Source of the DNA: Prostheceraeus crozeri
Taxonomy: Eukaryota > Platyhelminthes > Polycladida > Euryleptidae
Assembly (NCBI GenBank): GCA_907163375.1
Contig: CAJQUW010007764.1
Span: 62,001 to 126,000 of the forward strand
DNA length: 64,000 nt
Direction: 5' to 3'
Position 1 is the first letter of the stretch; each line of letters starts with the position of its first letter. A model generated the notes under the pieces. It had not been told where the DNA came from, searched no databases, and saw only the letters and a list, made by a program, of their open reading frames with translations. The translations under genes were made by a program, and so were the position numbers. Below are positions 1-10,190 of this stretch, piece by piece.

Positions 1-171
1 ATCCATAATCATATCATTGTAGAACTGGTTTTTCAGTATCCTGAACATTGACATTATGGTGTTGGTACTTCCTCATTTGTTCATTCATTTGTACATTCCT
101 CGTATACTGTACCACCGGGTATTTCATAACGAAATAAAACCCTTGAATTTTGAATTTTGAGAGAGAGAGAG
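1..171 (+). repeat. 3' end of a non-LTR retrotransposon (LINE)
   Basis: AT-rich sequence ending in an AATAAA-like hexamer, two TTGAATTT-type units and a short (GA)n run. The same tail recurs at 1290-1331. Non-LTR elements of the CR1/L2 group commonly end in short tandem units of this kind, so this is read as the 3' tail of a truncated copy. No coding is visible. The family is inferred from the tail only. Confidence 0.5.
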
Positions 172-175
172 ATAA

Positions 176-481
176 ATCTGTAGCGTCATCAAATTAAGAA
201 CTGGTAATCACACTCTTGCAGCAGAAGTTGGAACATATCAAAATCGTAGTATTTATAAAGACTGTATTTGTAAATTCTGTGACTTGAATAAGATTGAAGA
301 TATCTTCCATTTCATTGTTGAATGTCCATGCTATAACGATGAAAGAGATGCACTGATTCCAGACTTGAGAGACATAACACGATCAGATTTCTATGTCTAC
401 ATGGATGCATTAACAATAGGAAAAATCAGACCAGTAGACGAATATATTGACAGAGCAATGGACATCAGAAATCATAGATAG
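176..481 (+). pseudogene. Non-LTR reverse transcriptase, C-terminal fragment
   Basis: Frame open from an in-frame stop at 173 to the stop at 479-481. It encodes a KLRTGNH-type segment, then a Cys/His cluster (CICKFC, FHFIVECP) and Y-N-D-E-R-D. This arrangement is typical of the zinc-binding tail that follows the reverse transcriptase domain in many non-LTR retrotransposons. The polymerase motifs themselves are absent, so it is a 5'-truncated relic. It starts a few bases after the tail of the preceding LINE end, which suggests two truncated copies head to tail. No host function is expected. A match to the C-terminus of LINE ORF2 proteins would confirm it. Confidence 0.7.
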
Positions 482-1331
482 CGGAGTGTAAAATAATTGA
501 CATCTACAAATGGACTATCATCTTAATGTCTGAAACAATAGCAACGAAAAGATGGCAATATAATTGTATAGATATCTGTGCTGATTCAAACCAAGAGTAG
601 ACCAAATAAATCAATTACTTAGTGATCAGAAAAGGAACAGATATCAGAAATCTGCTATAGATAAAAGCATTGAAAAGCTGCATTATCACAAAATGTTGAG
701 AAATATTCACTGACCCAATCAAAAGGATGGAAGGCATGCATTACCTTTCACTCGCTAAAATCTCATATCGGAGGACGGACGTTACAAGTGGTTGATTATA
801 TAGCTGAATTATATTTCAAATCGTTTCAGGTATGTACTAACTATTGTTGATTGGAATCACTGTTTCAAATTATGTTAATTTGTAATTAATCAGTTCCTCC
901 GATCAAATAATAGGAATTATTAATCTGCTGCGAAGTGTGATGTGCAAATAAAATCATTAAGATAAATACGATGGAAGCTAAAATGCGATGTGAACATAAT
1001 TAATAATAACATGTAATCATGCATGCTTCGTCTCCTCTCCTCCACATATGTGCCACATTCGTACCACCCATGCAGTTTTTTTCGTCATTGTGCTCTACAA
1101 CATTGTGCTCAGTCATTTCAGACATTCATCTCATCGATCTCATCGAAGACAGTCATCATGGTGCAGTGTGATTTTATCTATCATTCATTCTCATCCCTTG
1201 TCATCTTTTCATTCATCCGTACGCCGCTTAATATGTACATATTTACCTTATGTAAACTCAGCCATGTTTGACCCACAAGATGGGCAATAAACCATTTTGA
1301 ATTTTGAATTTTGAGAGAGAGAGAGGATCTG
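482..1331 (+). repeat. LINE 3' untranslated region and tail
   Basis: Noncoding stretch following the reverse transcriptase fragment. It ends at 1290-1331 with the same TTGAATTTTGAATTTTGA plus (GA)n tail seen at 140-171. I read 176-1331 as one truncated LINE copy, with the 3' untranslated region reaching this tail. It is also possible that 1023-1331 is a separate third copy. Short open frames here look like chance. Confidence 0.45.
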
Positions 1332-2017
1332 CAGAATATCCGCAAGGACAAGAATATGCAGATATTGCCCTATTGTAGCCCTATGATAAAATTTGATAAT
1401 TCACTGACTACAAGCGTCATAGAAGTACATAGACATTAATAATTTGAAAACAATACTGTAGCGATCGTCTCAGCAATTAAGAAACCAGAATAAGAAGATT
1501 TCAAATGCGTGTTGGAGAGATAGCAACTAGCGAGGAATTTGATTCAGGCATTCTTTTGTACCGCTAGGGGTTGGTAATGACATCATATTATTCATAGACA
1601 TCCCTGCTTAGATGCATTTATGCGCTAAGTACCTACATAAGCTATGATTTAATAAGACACAAAATAGTTTTTCGACACTTACCTATAATCACGTATATTG
1701 TTACGCATTATACACGCATTATATTTACCACACTTGAAGTATTGTCATGTTCATCATTCAAGAAGTAACATAGAGGTGGCTTCAAAAGCATGCACGAATT
1801 CATAGCATGAAAAACGTAGATTTTTAGAAGTCGTTGGCTGCATGGTTGCTGAATAGTCATGAAAATAACTTAAAACATTACCAGAAAATAAAGTCTGAAT
1901 TTCAAATATACCATGAATCATTCCAGTGCAAACTTTGAAAATCACCATGTAAATCATGACAAAGCACTGAAAATTGCCAAAGTTAATGTACATGGTAAAT
2001 TCCAGAAGTTCAATAAA
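1332..2017. other. No gene seen
   Basis: AT-rich sequence. I see no coding frame, RNA gene or recognisable repeat; the open frame at 1754-1993 on the minus strand has no recognisable motif. Confidence 0.5.
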
Positions 2018-2023
2018 TAATTA

Positions 2024-2695
2024 TTTTTTAAATTCTTCTTCAATAATTTTTCTGATTTCCGCAAAAGTAAGCAAACACAATGTGCGATGAACGAAGGCTC
2101 AAAACAAGACAATTAGCAATGGCATGTCTTTTGTGTTGTGTCTTCATTGTTTGTGTACTTTTGCGGAAATGCGAAATATATTGAAGAAGTTTGAAAAAGA
2201 ACTATTGAATTTCTATGAATACAACTTGCATATTCGTGCTCCTCACATCGCAAGGATTCAGAGGATACCAAACATGAACAATGTTGATGAAAAAGTGAGA
2301 GCATAACATTCTCAAGCAAAAAGGTCATGATTTTGTGATAACTTCACGATATCACTAGTTTCTTCCTAGTTCACCGATTGTGATTTCAAGAATATCAAAA
2401 GAAAGCTCAGAAAATGCTTGATCTCCCTATGCCTGAATAGTTATCATACTCACATGCCTTCTTATTGAAAAATTGCGATTTGCAAATTGAACGAATTTCA
2501 TAATTCGACAACTGCTCAACAAATTGAATGTCGGATACAAGTCTATCATAGTTCATTTTAAAGCTGAGAACAAAGCTCTCGAACGATGTCTGGTACGTTA
2601 TTGTGCGACAGTTTTGGAAGAAATGAGAATTGATTGAATTTCAGCGAAATTTAGTTGGTCTGTTTTTCATGGGCAGCTCTATGTTGAAGCTGCAA
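2024..2695 (+). repeat. Interspersed repeat R3, copy A
   Basis: About 670 bp that recurs with clear divergence at 27480-28110, in the same order: a GAAGAAGTTTGAAAAAGAAC block, an ATCGCAAGGATTC block, a TCACCGAT block and an AAGCTGAGAA block. The left 180 bp is itself an inverted repeat (2018-2070 against 2150-2200, sharing TTTTGCGGAAAT). No long frame is conserved between the copies, so it is probably a non-autonomous element. Family unknown. Confidence 0.65.
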
Positions 2696-3276
2696 GTGAG
2701 ACCTAGATGATCTATTATGAATTCTTATATCCATGAAATTTGTCAACATCAACTAAATATTCCTAAGCGGCATCAGGATAATCATCTTTACCCAAAGAAT
2801 GTCAAAAGCAAAATATGCCTATGCAGGCATTTTTCTAAATTCCAATCTATTTGATTGATGTTAAACATGAATCATTGTGGTAGAAATGCTCGTGAATAAA
2901 ATGAACTATGATGTCTCATCAGCAGGTAGGTCAAATGCACTGTAAGAAGGAAATTTATAAAAAACGTCGCTCATGCAATTATAAATTTGCCCAGCTGTCT
3001 CACAATTTAATCTTATATTTGCACTTACAGGTAAAGCTATCCTTAAGAATTCAAACAGTTCAATGTGACCAGGGAATGAATTCAATTGCGAATGACGAAT
3101 ATAATTGCTTGATGACAGGACGTGACTGATTCTTCAGCTTTCATCACTGCTAAACCGCATTGATGGTGATATGTGTAGATTTTTGAGTAGTTTATGAGTA
3201 GTACATTGGATCTTCGGAATAGGACTACTAATGAATAACAAGTGGTGGAAACATTGCACATTGTAATAGCAAGTTG
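2696..3276. other. No gene seen
   Basis: AT-rich sequence between repeat R3 and a LINE fragment. It may include decayed upstream LINE sequence, but no frame could be followed. Confidence 0.4.
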
Positions 3277-3432
3277 GTTCCCAGAATTCGTCGACCGACC
3301 TTGGGAGGTCGATCTTTTATCGTTGCTGCAGTACGCGCCTGGAATGGTCTCCCTAATCTCAGGCAAATTGACAGTCTTTGTGAGTTCAAGAAACAGGTTA
3401 AGAATCACTTTTATGAACTTTCATTCTTTTAG
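3277..3432 (+). pseudogene. Non-LTR reverse transcriptase, extreme C-terminus
   Basis: Reading the frame from 3277 gives VPRIRRPTLGGRSF, then AAVRAWNGLP, a Ser/Leu linker, FKKQVKNHF and a stop at 3430-3432. The block G-x-R-S-F...A-A...W-N-x-L-P...F-K...L/H-x-F is the characteristic last segment of many CR1/Jockey-like and related non-LTR reverse transcriptases. Only about 50 residues remain. Other frames over the same bases are longer but carry no motif. It is a dead fragment with no inferred role. Confidence 0.75.
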
Positions 3433-4360
3433 TCTATGCTTTTATTATCATTGTGAAGTGGTCTTGCAGTCATGTAACTAAATGCCACTGAAATATAAAA
3501 AAAAAGTATTTTGTCACTTTATTCACAAAATACCATTTTGGCAAATTTTGAATGTGCAAATAATTAAGCAATTCCGAAGAACATCAATAAGTTTTTCTGT
3601 TATCGAAACTTGCTCGGTACGTTTACCGGGGTTTCACTGCCACACGAAAGTCCAACATGCCCAAAATGGCACTTGAATAATTTTTAACAACTTTCGAAGT
3701 GTTTTTATTGAAGTCAGAGAGCGTAAACAATCAGTTTTGGAAAGTATCAATGACATACTACCATTAATTTCTTAAACCGGGTTTTCCCGGGTTAGCGCAA
3801 GATAAATGTTACAATAGATTTTCGTGTTATACATGTACATTCGTGTTTGAAGGTAGGCTGTTTGAACTTCGTGTTCGCGTTTCGGCTGAAGAACTCCGTG
3901 CTGGTTTGAGGGTAAATTTTCAATGACTGCTGACCTCTAGTAAAATCCATTAACGGTCAGATGAGACATTTTGACTCAGTGTATTTAATAAGGTATCATT
4001 TTCTATTGATTCGTGATCAGATGCCGCACATCACTGCGATCAAAGAGAGAGGACATCATCATGGTCTACAGCATCATCAATTTTTGCTTATGCATGTTTT
4101 GGACGTATGTTAATCAGATGATCAGTCGACGAGAGATTATTTCAGGTTCTTTTTCAAATCGAATTAAGGAAGACTCCCAGAAGTTAGGTCGAAATTTGCA
4201 ATTTTAGAGTAAAAACATGCACTTTAGACGGACCTCCGTCGTCCTGTGCCTTCCATCGGTTGATGGTAATCATTCTACACATAAAAATTAAGAGGACTTG
4301 ACCTTCCATCGGTTGGCGGGACAGACAACAACGTAGGCCCTCAGTGTGTAGCCAGCAGTT
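3433..4360. other. No gene seen; short direct repeat
   Basis: No coding frame is supported. CCTTCCATCGGTTG occurs twice, at 4249-4262 and 4302-4315, about 53 bp apart. Nothing else is recognisable. Confidence 0.4.
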
Positions 4361-4434
4361 TTTCTCTCTCTCTTCTCTTTCTTTCTCTCTCTCTTCAGAT
4401 TCGTGTTGCTCCTTGATTCTTCGGCAGGTGTGCG
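4361..4434 (+). other. Pyrimidine tract with splice-like borders
   Basis: A roughly 38-base, almost pure pyrimidine tract ends in TTCAG at about 4395-4399. It is followed 29 bases later by CAG-GTGTGC, a fair 5' splice-site match. This could bracket a microexon, but the tract may equally be a (CT)n microsatellite and no adjoining coding exon is seen. Confidence 0.2.
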
Positions 4435-4701
4435 TGCAACCTTCTTGAGCCTCTACTGAGTAGCCGCGTCTGTTTTCTCTCCCTCTTATCTCTGAATACT
4501 TGATCATTGCTGATTTTCGGATACACAATGCAATTTGAATTATTAGGCTCTTTCAGGTTTCAAATTCCCATTCTATTCTTCAACTCGAGGATGTACTCAA
4601 ATTTAATATTCTATTTACAGAAGATGATCCTATTTGTCCATACATGTATGTATTACAGCAAAAATAGGAATTGTATCTGATTTGGCTATGTTAAAAGGCT
4701 C

Positions 4702-4707
4702 TTTATT
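4702..4707 (-). promoter_or_regulatory. Candidate poly(A) signal for the Crypton
   Basis: An AATAAA hexamer on the minus strand, about 200 bases past the stop of the recombinase frame. Position is reasonable, but the hexamer is common in such AT-rich DNA. Confidence 0.25.
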
Positions 4708-4902
4708 ATGAAATTCAAGTAATAGAAATCTATGAAATACTATGTATCTACCTATATCCCTTTCGAAACTGGGCTGAAATATATTTCTGCCCAGTTGTAA
4801 AACTTTCTGCCCGATAATGAAAACCAGGTAGGTTAACAATTATATAATTAATATACGCAGTAAGCATATGAAAGATCAAATAAATCAAACATCATAAAAA
4901 CA

Positions 4903-6303
4903 TCACAAGTCAATTTCAAGTAAACCCCACGAAGTATGTAGTCGCGCTTTTTTCTGATGAGTGCCGGTACGGGAATCTTCAGGAATTTGGCTTTGAACTG
5001 TTTCATTTACAGTTAGAGACATGTTGCACTCGTTTGATATATGAAATATTTTCTTTTCATTTGTGCAGTCATTGACAGTTTCTGAAAGTTTGGCTGACAA
5101 ATTTCTAAAATCTGAATCACGCCTTTTTCGATCGTATCTTTCAACAGATGAAGTATTTTTGTGCCCGGTTACCAACATAATGTCCTTAACAGGGAAATTC
5201 TTCTCTCTCATGATTGTCACCACTGTGACTCGTATGCAATGATTGGTATAAATTTTACTCAAATTCAACTTTTTTGAGAGATTTTTCATGAAATCTGAGA
5301 GAATCGTTTTTCCTACTGGAAATTTTGACAGACCATTTTTTGTACATTTCAGAAAAAGAGGCGTATTTTCGTCTGCGTCACTAGGAAAACTATCTTTATA
5401 CAGTTTAAGAGCTTCTACAGGGCAACATGATTTATCTGATTTCTCGTACATTCGAGCTTGTTTAAAGTCCGTATGTTCTTTCGAATTGAGCGAGGCTTTG
5501 ACATTTTTTGAGGCCATTGGGACATCTATCACTGCATATTGAGCTCCAGAGCTGTCAGATTTTATTACAATGGTGGAGCATTTCATATTCCGCAGATTCT
5601 CTCTACCACGTAATCCAAAATAATAAATTGTGTTGAATAGAACTTCATCCTGCAACACTTGTGTGGAAGTTCTAGTAAAATAATTGAGAACCTTTTGGAA
5701 ATCATCTTCATTGATTGCATCATATTCTTTTCCTTTTTGTTGACTGCTATTGAGGAATTTGCCGACCATGGATCTCAAAACTCCATTAGCACGCTTGAAG
5801 TCATCACCACGAATTATATTGATAGTTCTGTTCACGTCTGGCGACGTCAAATGTCTCTGTATTGAAGCACGTATACAAATTAAGCTGCTGGGACTGTAGA
5901 ATGTTCCGGTTTTTGTTTTCAGAGAAGAGTAAAATAAACGAAGATAGTCATTTAAAGTCTCATTTGGCAGGTTTTCGAAATTTGCTGTCAGCTTCTGTGT
6001 TTCTAAGAAGCCTCGAAATTTTGCAATGTGGTTCTTAGTCTGAGTCACTGTTCCTGTCGGGATGCTACACTTCTCCAAATCGCTTAAAAATTGTAACTGG
6101 TCTGAATTTAATTCAACTGCATCTTCCTCGGAGTCTTCGTCATAAAAAGTTATGCGCATCGATTTGTAGGCAACTTGTTCAAATTGTTCTGTTGATAGTC
6201 CAGAGACAATTCCTCCAGGGACATTATCAAAATTAATAAGATTGATAGGAGCTTTTTCACTCATAATGTCTATGTGTAATTCAAGAATGGCAGAGTATTG
6301 CAT
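4903..6303 (-). CDS. Crypton-like tyrosine recombinase (intact frame)
   Basis: A 466-residue protein that is open throughout; the methionine at residue 14 (MSEKAPINL) is an alternative start. Residues about 75-190 are helical and would be the core-binding domain. The catalytic domain follows with the tyrosine-recombinase set in order: Arg in YYFGLRGREN (R232 or R234), H355-x-x-R358 in TNHCIRVT, H381 in VTGHKN, and the nucleophile Y390 in VERYDRK. The spacing and the CCPVEALKLY block resemble the DUF3504/Crypton-type recombinases, whose domesticated relatives include KCTD1- and ZMYM-type proteins in animals. Cryptons move as DNA circles cut and joined by this enzyme, without a transposase or inverted repeats. 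Element ends were not found. The tail from 400 to 466 is polar and lacks recognised domains. A retroelement (DIRS) recombinase is less likely because no reverse transcriptase lies nearby. Confidence 0.8.
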   Translation of the reverse strand: MQYSAILELHIDIMSEKAPINLINFDNVPGGIVSGLSTEQFEQVAYKSMRITFYDEDSEEDAVELNSDQLQFLSDLEKCSIPTGTVTQTKNHIAKFRGFLETQKLTANFENLPNETLNDYLRLFYSSLKTKTGTFYSPSSLICIRASIQRHLTSPDVNRTINIIRGDDFKRANGVLRSMVGKFLNSSQQKGKEYDAINEDDFQKVLNYFTRTSTQVLQDEVLFNTIYYFGLRGRENLRNMKCSTIVIKSDSSGAQYAVIDVPMASKNVKASLNSKEHTDFKQARMYEKSDKSCCPVEALKLYKDSFPSDADENTPLFLKCTKNGLSKFPVGKTILSDFMKNLSKKLNLSKIYTNHCIRVTVVTIMREKNFPVKDIMLVTGHKNTSSVERYDRKRRDSDFRNLSAKLSETVNDCTNEKKIFHISNECNMSLTVNETVQSQIPEDSRTGTHQKKARLHTSWGLLEIDL

Positions 6304-6400
6304 ACATAGAAATTAACAATACCAAAGAAAGTCCTAGAATGGAAATTGTATGAAAATTATGGCACACGCCGGGGGAACTTAGTTGAGGCAAAAAGCAAAT
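6303..6400 (+). repeat. Left-end fragment of a CATAGAAAT hAT-type MITE
   Basis: Begins CATAGAAAT and contains CTAGAATGGAAATT, GGCAC and CCGGGGGAACTTAGTTG in the same order as the elements at 50749-51010 and 51554-51811. The right end was not found. It abuts the start of the recombinase frame, so the Crypton may have landed in or beside this copy. Confidence 0.5.
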
Positions 6401-7316
6401 TTTGCGGACTGGCTTTCTTGTTTTCTTCTTGGCATTTTCAATTATCAAGTCAATTTGTGATTTAGATTGTTGCCCCATGTCCAAAGATCATGTACACAAA
6501 AGCAATAGTGAATTTACAAAAAAGTGCAGCGACAGGATGACAGAGAAGGAAATCTTTTATAACGTTCTGTACGTTCATCATTTTGAAATATCAGTCCTAT
6601 AATCAATCAAGAGTATAATCAGACACATATGCAACTTGTAATGTCGATTTACAGAGCATGCATTGCTCCATCTTAAAATCAGAGGCCAAGAAATCTTACA
6701 GTATTCATTTTACTTTGAAGGGTTCCCCTGTTCATAATATTTGAACAATTTTCAAAACCTTTGCATGTTTCGAATATGAGCCTTCAAAATATCATCACAC
6801 TATATCAAATGTGTCATTTAATGATTAATTGAAAAGTTCCAACGACATTTCATTTATCTGATAAATGACTGTCGCTAACTTTCGATGTGCTTATTCTAGA
6901 GGAGCGCTAGGTTTCTTGACCGTTAGAAGGAAAAATTATCCAATAATTAGAATTTTTATCTTTGAATTCTTGAAATATTCTTACAACCAATACAGCGACT
7001 ACTTTCGATTATGACTCTGTGAACCAAATTTCAATTCGTATTCCAGTGTTGAAAAATTGCAGAATAGTTGTTGATGACTGGTACAAATAGACACACTATA
7101 TTAATCCATGTAATAGTAGGCTATTTCACATAAAACAATGCCACTATCTCACTTAAAATTCTCTTCATGAAAATCCTGTAATTTGGTGTCAACAACTTCC
7201 ACAACCAACTTGGCAAATAGTTTGACTATGATATAATGTTTTAGATCGAATCTGATCTGCAGACCATAGATTTTTCCATGTGCCATCATTGCACATAGGC
7301 AAGATATCAAACTTCC
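6401..7316. other. No gene seen
   Basis: AT-rich sequence with no supported coding frame or repeat. Confidence 0.4.
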
Positions 7317-7451
7317 ATTCTAGTGTATTATTATCTACTTCTATGATTGCATACAATATCGTAATTTTCTTTGAAATTCAAACTTGCCTAGATGCTATGA
7401 ATTACATTATGGATCTTAATCATAGAAGTAGATGATAATACACTATAGAAT
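7317..7451. repeat. Inverted repeat, 34-bp arms
   Basis: Arms at 7317-7350 and 7418-7451 are near-perfect complements (TATTATTATCTACTTCTATG on the left), with a loop of about 67 bp. It looks like the ends of a short MITE; no target duplication was identified. Confidence 0.6.
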
Positions 7452-7525
7452 GGTTTACTCCAATTTAGATTTCCATGATAGATGCTATCAAAGATCTAGA
7501 TATTGACCATAGGGCAGATACAATG

Positions 7526-7629
7526 GCATTATTAGCTGTGTTAGTCGGGCAGAAATATCATGGACCCTCGGCCGCTTACGCGGCCTCGTCTCCATGATAT
7601 TTCTGCCCTCGTAACACAGCTAATAATGC
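7526..7629. repeat. 104-bp palindrome with GC-rich tip
   Basis: Arms of about 47 bp pair across a centre of alternating GC and CG steps (GGCCGCTTACGCGGCC). The outer arms read GCATTATTAGCTGTGTTA and its complement; a few mismatches lie near GGACCCTC versus GAGACGAG. The RNA or single DNA strand would form a stable cruciform or hairpin. It could be a MITE of minimal size or a regulatory hairpin. No flanking duplication is evident. Confidence 0.7.
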
Positions 7630-10190
7630 TATATTCCAAGCATACAATAATATCAAATCAAAATAAACATGTTTTAAAACGATATCTTTCTTGACATGGT
7701 TTCGTGTTGAAATTCATCGAATGCCCTTACATTCTACATCGTTCAATATCACTGAGATAATCTCATTTCTATGTAACAATTCTTCTCTAAAATGAAGATG
7801 TCTATTTACAAGATTTCAGGTTATAGAAATATTTACGACAGCGCAGAATATTGTAACATTCAGACAATTATCCATAGCAAAAATAGTTTAAATCCAGTTG
7901 ATATTCCTTGTTACAAAGTAACAGAAGAAACAGATGTGGAAAGTAACGAGATACAATAAACGACATTTCTCGTCAAAAACTTGTACAAGATCTTTAGCGT
8001 TTCCTCTCACTGAAATCATGAAGTTCTACAGCTAAGAATAATGCGAATGCTGTGTTTTGAAATTCTTGCCAAACTACAGCTCAAGACGAGAATGAACTAT
8101 ACATTTAATGACGAAGTGAATCAAAACTCGATGCTTGAAGTTGTTGTTAGGCTCCCATCAGGATTCAGATTATTTAGAGATTTAGAGATTATTTAGAGAC
8201 GATTCTCCGGAAAGATGGGTTCGCAAAGCCCATGGAGTGGATCCGAATAGCGAGGACACAAATTTCAAAGCTAAATGATTTTGGGTGTAGTAAACAATAA
8301 AGACCACCATAGAAGTCAGACTTTCTGCTTTTCTTTTTAAGTTTGTGGGACATTGCAATAGTTGTAGGTGTTGAAAATGTCATTGAGGTGATAACTATGG
8401 TTCACAATTTGGACTCGTAGATATCTCAAGCTTTATATATTTCACTGTTCTGAGCTGCATGGGCTATGTAGAGATAATCATAGATTTGAGTGTCTTACAG
8501 ATCAAAATTTTGGAATTTTTATGTCATAGATTTTATGTTCAGTAAAAATGCATTTATTTTACTTTTCAAATGATATAGGCTGTCATTCGATTTAGGCTGT
8601 CATTTGAAAGATAATATATCTTCATTCTAGTACCGCCAGCTTAAACAAAAGCGAAAAGGCAGACTTCTTTGGTATTTGCCGAGGAAATTCGACTTTCACA
8701 TTTTTTACAATAAAACAGCTGAAAGAATTGCTTTTATCATTACTTTAAAAGTATTTATGATTATGCGGTAGTCCATTCTTCTTTGGCATTCTAGCATTTT
8801 TGGAACTATAATTTTCCAGCTCGCATGATTCTCAGATGCCTTCTGTCAAGGTAGTGCATAAAAAGACATGAGTCTCCTTTAAATTTTTAGCTTCGGAGTT
8901 GTTTAGAAAAGCGGTGTCACAATTTTGTTCTTGTGCCATCACGTCGCGCTGCTAATTAGTGCACTATACAGCATTAGAGAGTTCACATTCTCAGTTTTCA
9001 AATGTGCTATTTACCCTGTATTCTGGAAACTGGCTAGAATATACAAAAACTGCTACATTTTAGAAGTCGCAATATTCGACAAGGAAACACGTGAATGCAA
9101 TAATGAATCAGCCACGTGAAGGAGGAGGATTTTTTGATTAGTCTTTTGATGTGTCGAAATGAGTAGACAAGAAGAGAAACTCTGATTTCGCTAATTTAAA
9201 GCATTTTGTCATCGATTATTTTATATGAAAACTGAACATTCTTAGGTAAAAACTAATGAAAGCACCTGCAGCAACCACTTCTGGGGAACCTAGGAGAATC
9301 GACTAGACAATTTGCTGCCTATGATGTTCACAAGGTCAAAAAGATGTTCTTCTTGTTCCTGACACAATCACGAATTATGGATTGCTGAATGGGAATCATG
9401 CCCATCATCAAAATACCTACGCCGCACGACTGTCACCGCATGTACACTAGGTGACATTGACACGCGTAATTACGGAGCACCCCAAACAACCGTGGTTAGG
9501 AGCAGTTTGTAATTCTACGCGCGTACACACGTGATGCACTAAGAGTCAGCAATCACTTGATCTGATGCTGTCAAAACATGTGGAATGTCATGAATACGAG
9601 CGGGCGAGCGTTTATAGTTAAAGCGTCGTTTACGGCTGTCTGCGCTGCCGCTTGAACCACGGATGACCCGCTTGGCATATTCTGTCTTCCGAGCATTAAA
9701 TTGAGGTCCTATCACATTGTTTAGCCCCTGATACATGCAGACACATGAGACGCAAAGTCTATATAACAGAACTGCCGACATATGTTGCAGTGACGTAACG
9801 CGTAACCACAGATGTTTAGGGTCATGTGCAATTACGCGTAACTGGGCGTGGCATGTCACCGCAAGCAGCGATGGCTTTCTGACACAATCATGATTCTAGC
9901 GCTTTGTCAGTCTTGGTGGTAGTCGTGCTGCATGACATGCGAATCTCGATCATAGGTCTATCAGCCAATAGGCTTGGCATTAATTGGATCACTGTGTGAC
10001 AAGAATCGCCGCTCTGTTCAACACGTCATGTATTTTGAAAGAAATAGAATTAATTGAATTGTAATTGTGACACGCTTTCGGTCGTCTACTTTATGAACAA
10101 CTCTTAAACCCACAGTTTCACATTTTGACCAGAATGACATTTGTATGAAATTTACATCAATTACGCGAAATGATAGAAAAATCGAATGAA
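7630..10190. other. No assured gene; two weak items
   Basis: Mostly AT-rich and featureless. At 9320-9410 a weakly matching relative of the 17950-18000 block (CACAAGGTCAAAAAGAT) occurs. Around 9450-9900 GC and CpG content rise, ACGCGTAA-type motifs occur in both orientations, and a 106-residue minus-strand frame (9539-9859) rich in Arg and Ser is open. It has no recognised domain, so it is not called a gene, though an exon is possible. Confidence 0.4.

Noticed and set aside
4903-6303. DIRS retrotransposon recombinase
   Set aside because: DIRS elements also use tyrosine recombinases, but no reverse transcriptase, RNase H or split repeats lie nearby, and the motif blocks look Crypton-like.
9539-9859. 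106-residue minus-strand frame near the membrane-protein gene
   Set aside because: No domain, no start context or splice border I trust; the region partly resembles a repeat. Mentioned only as a patch worth checking.
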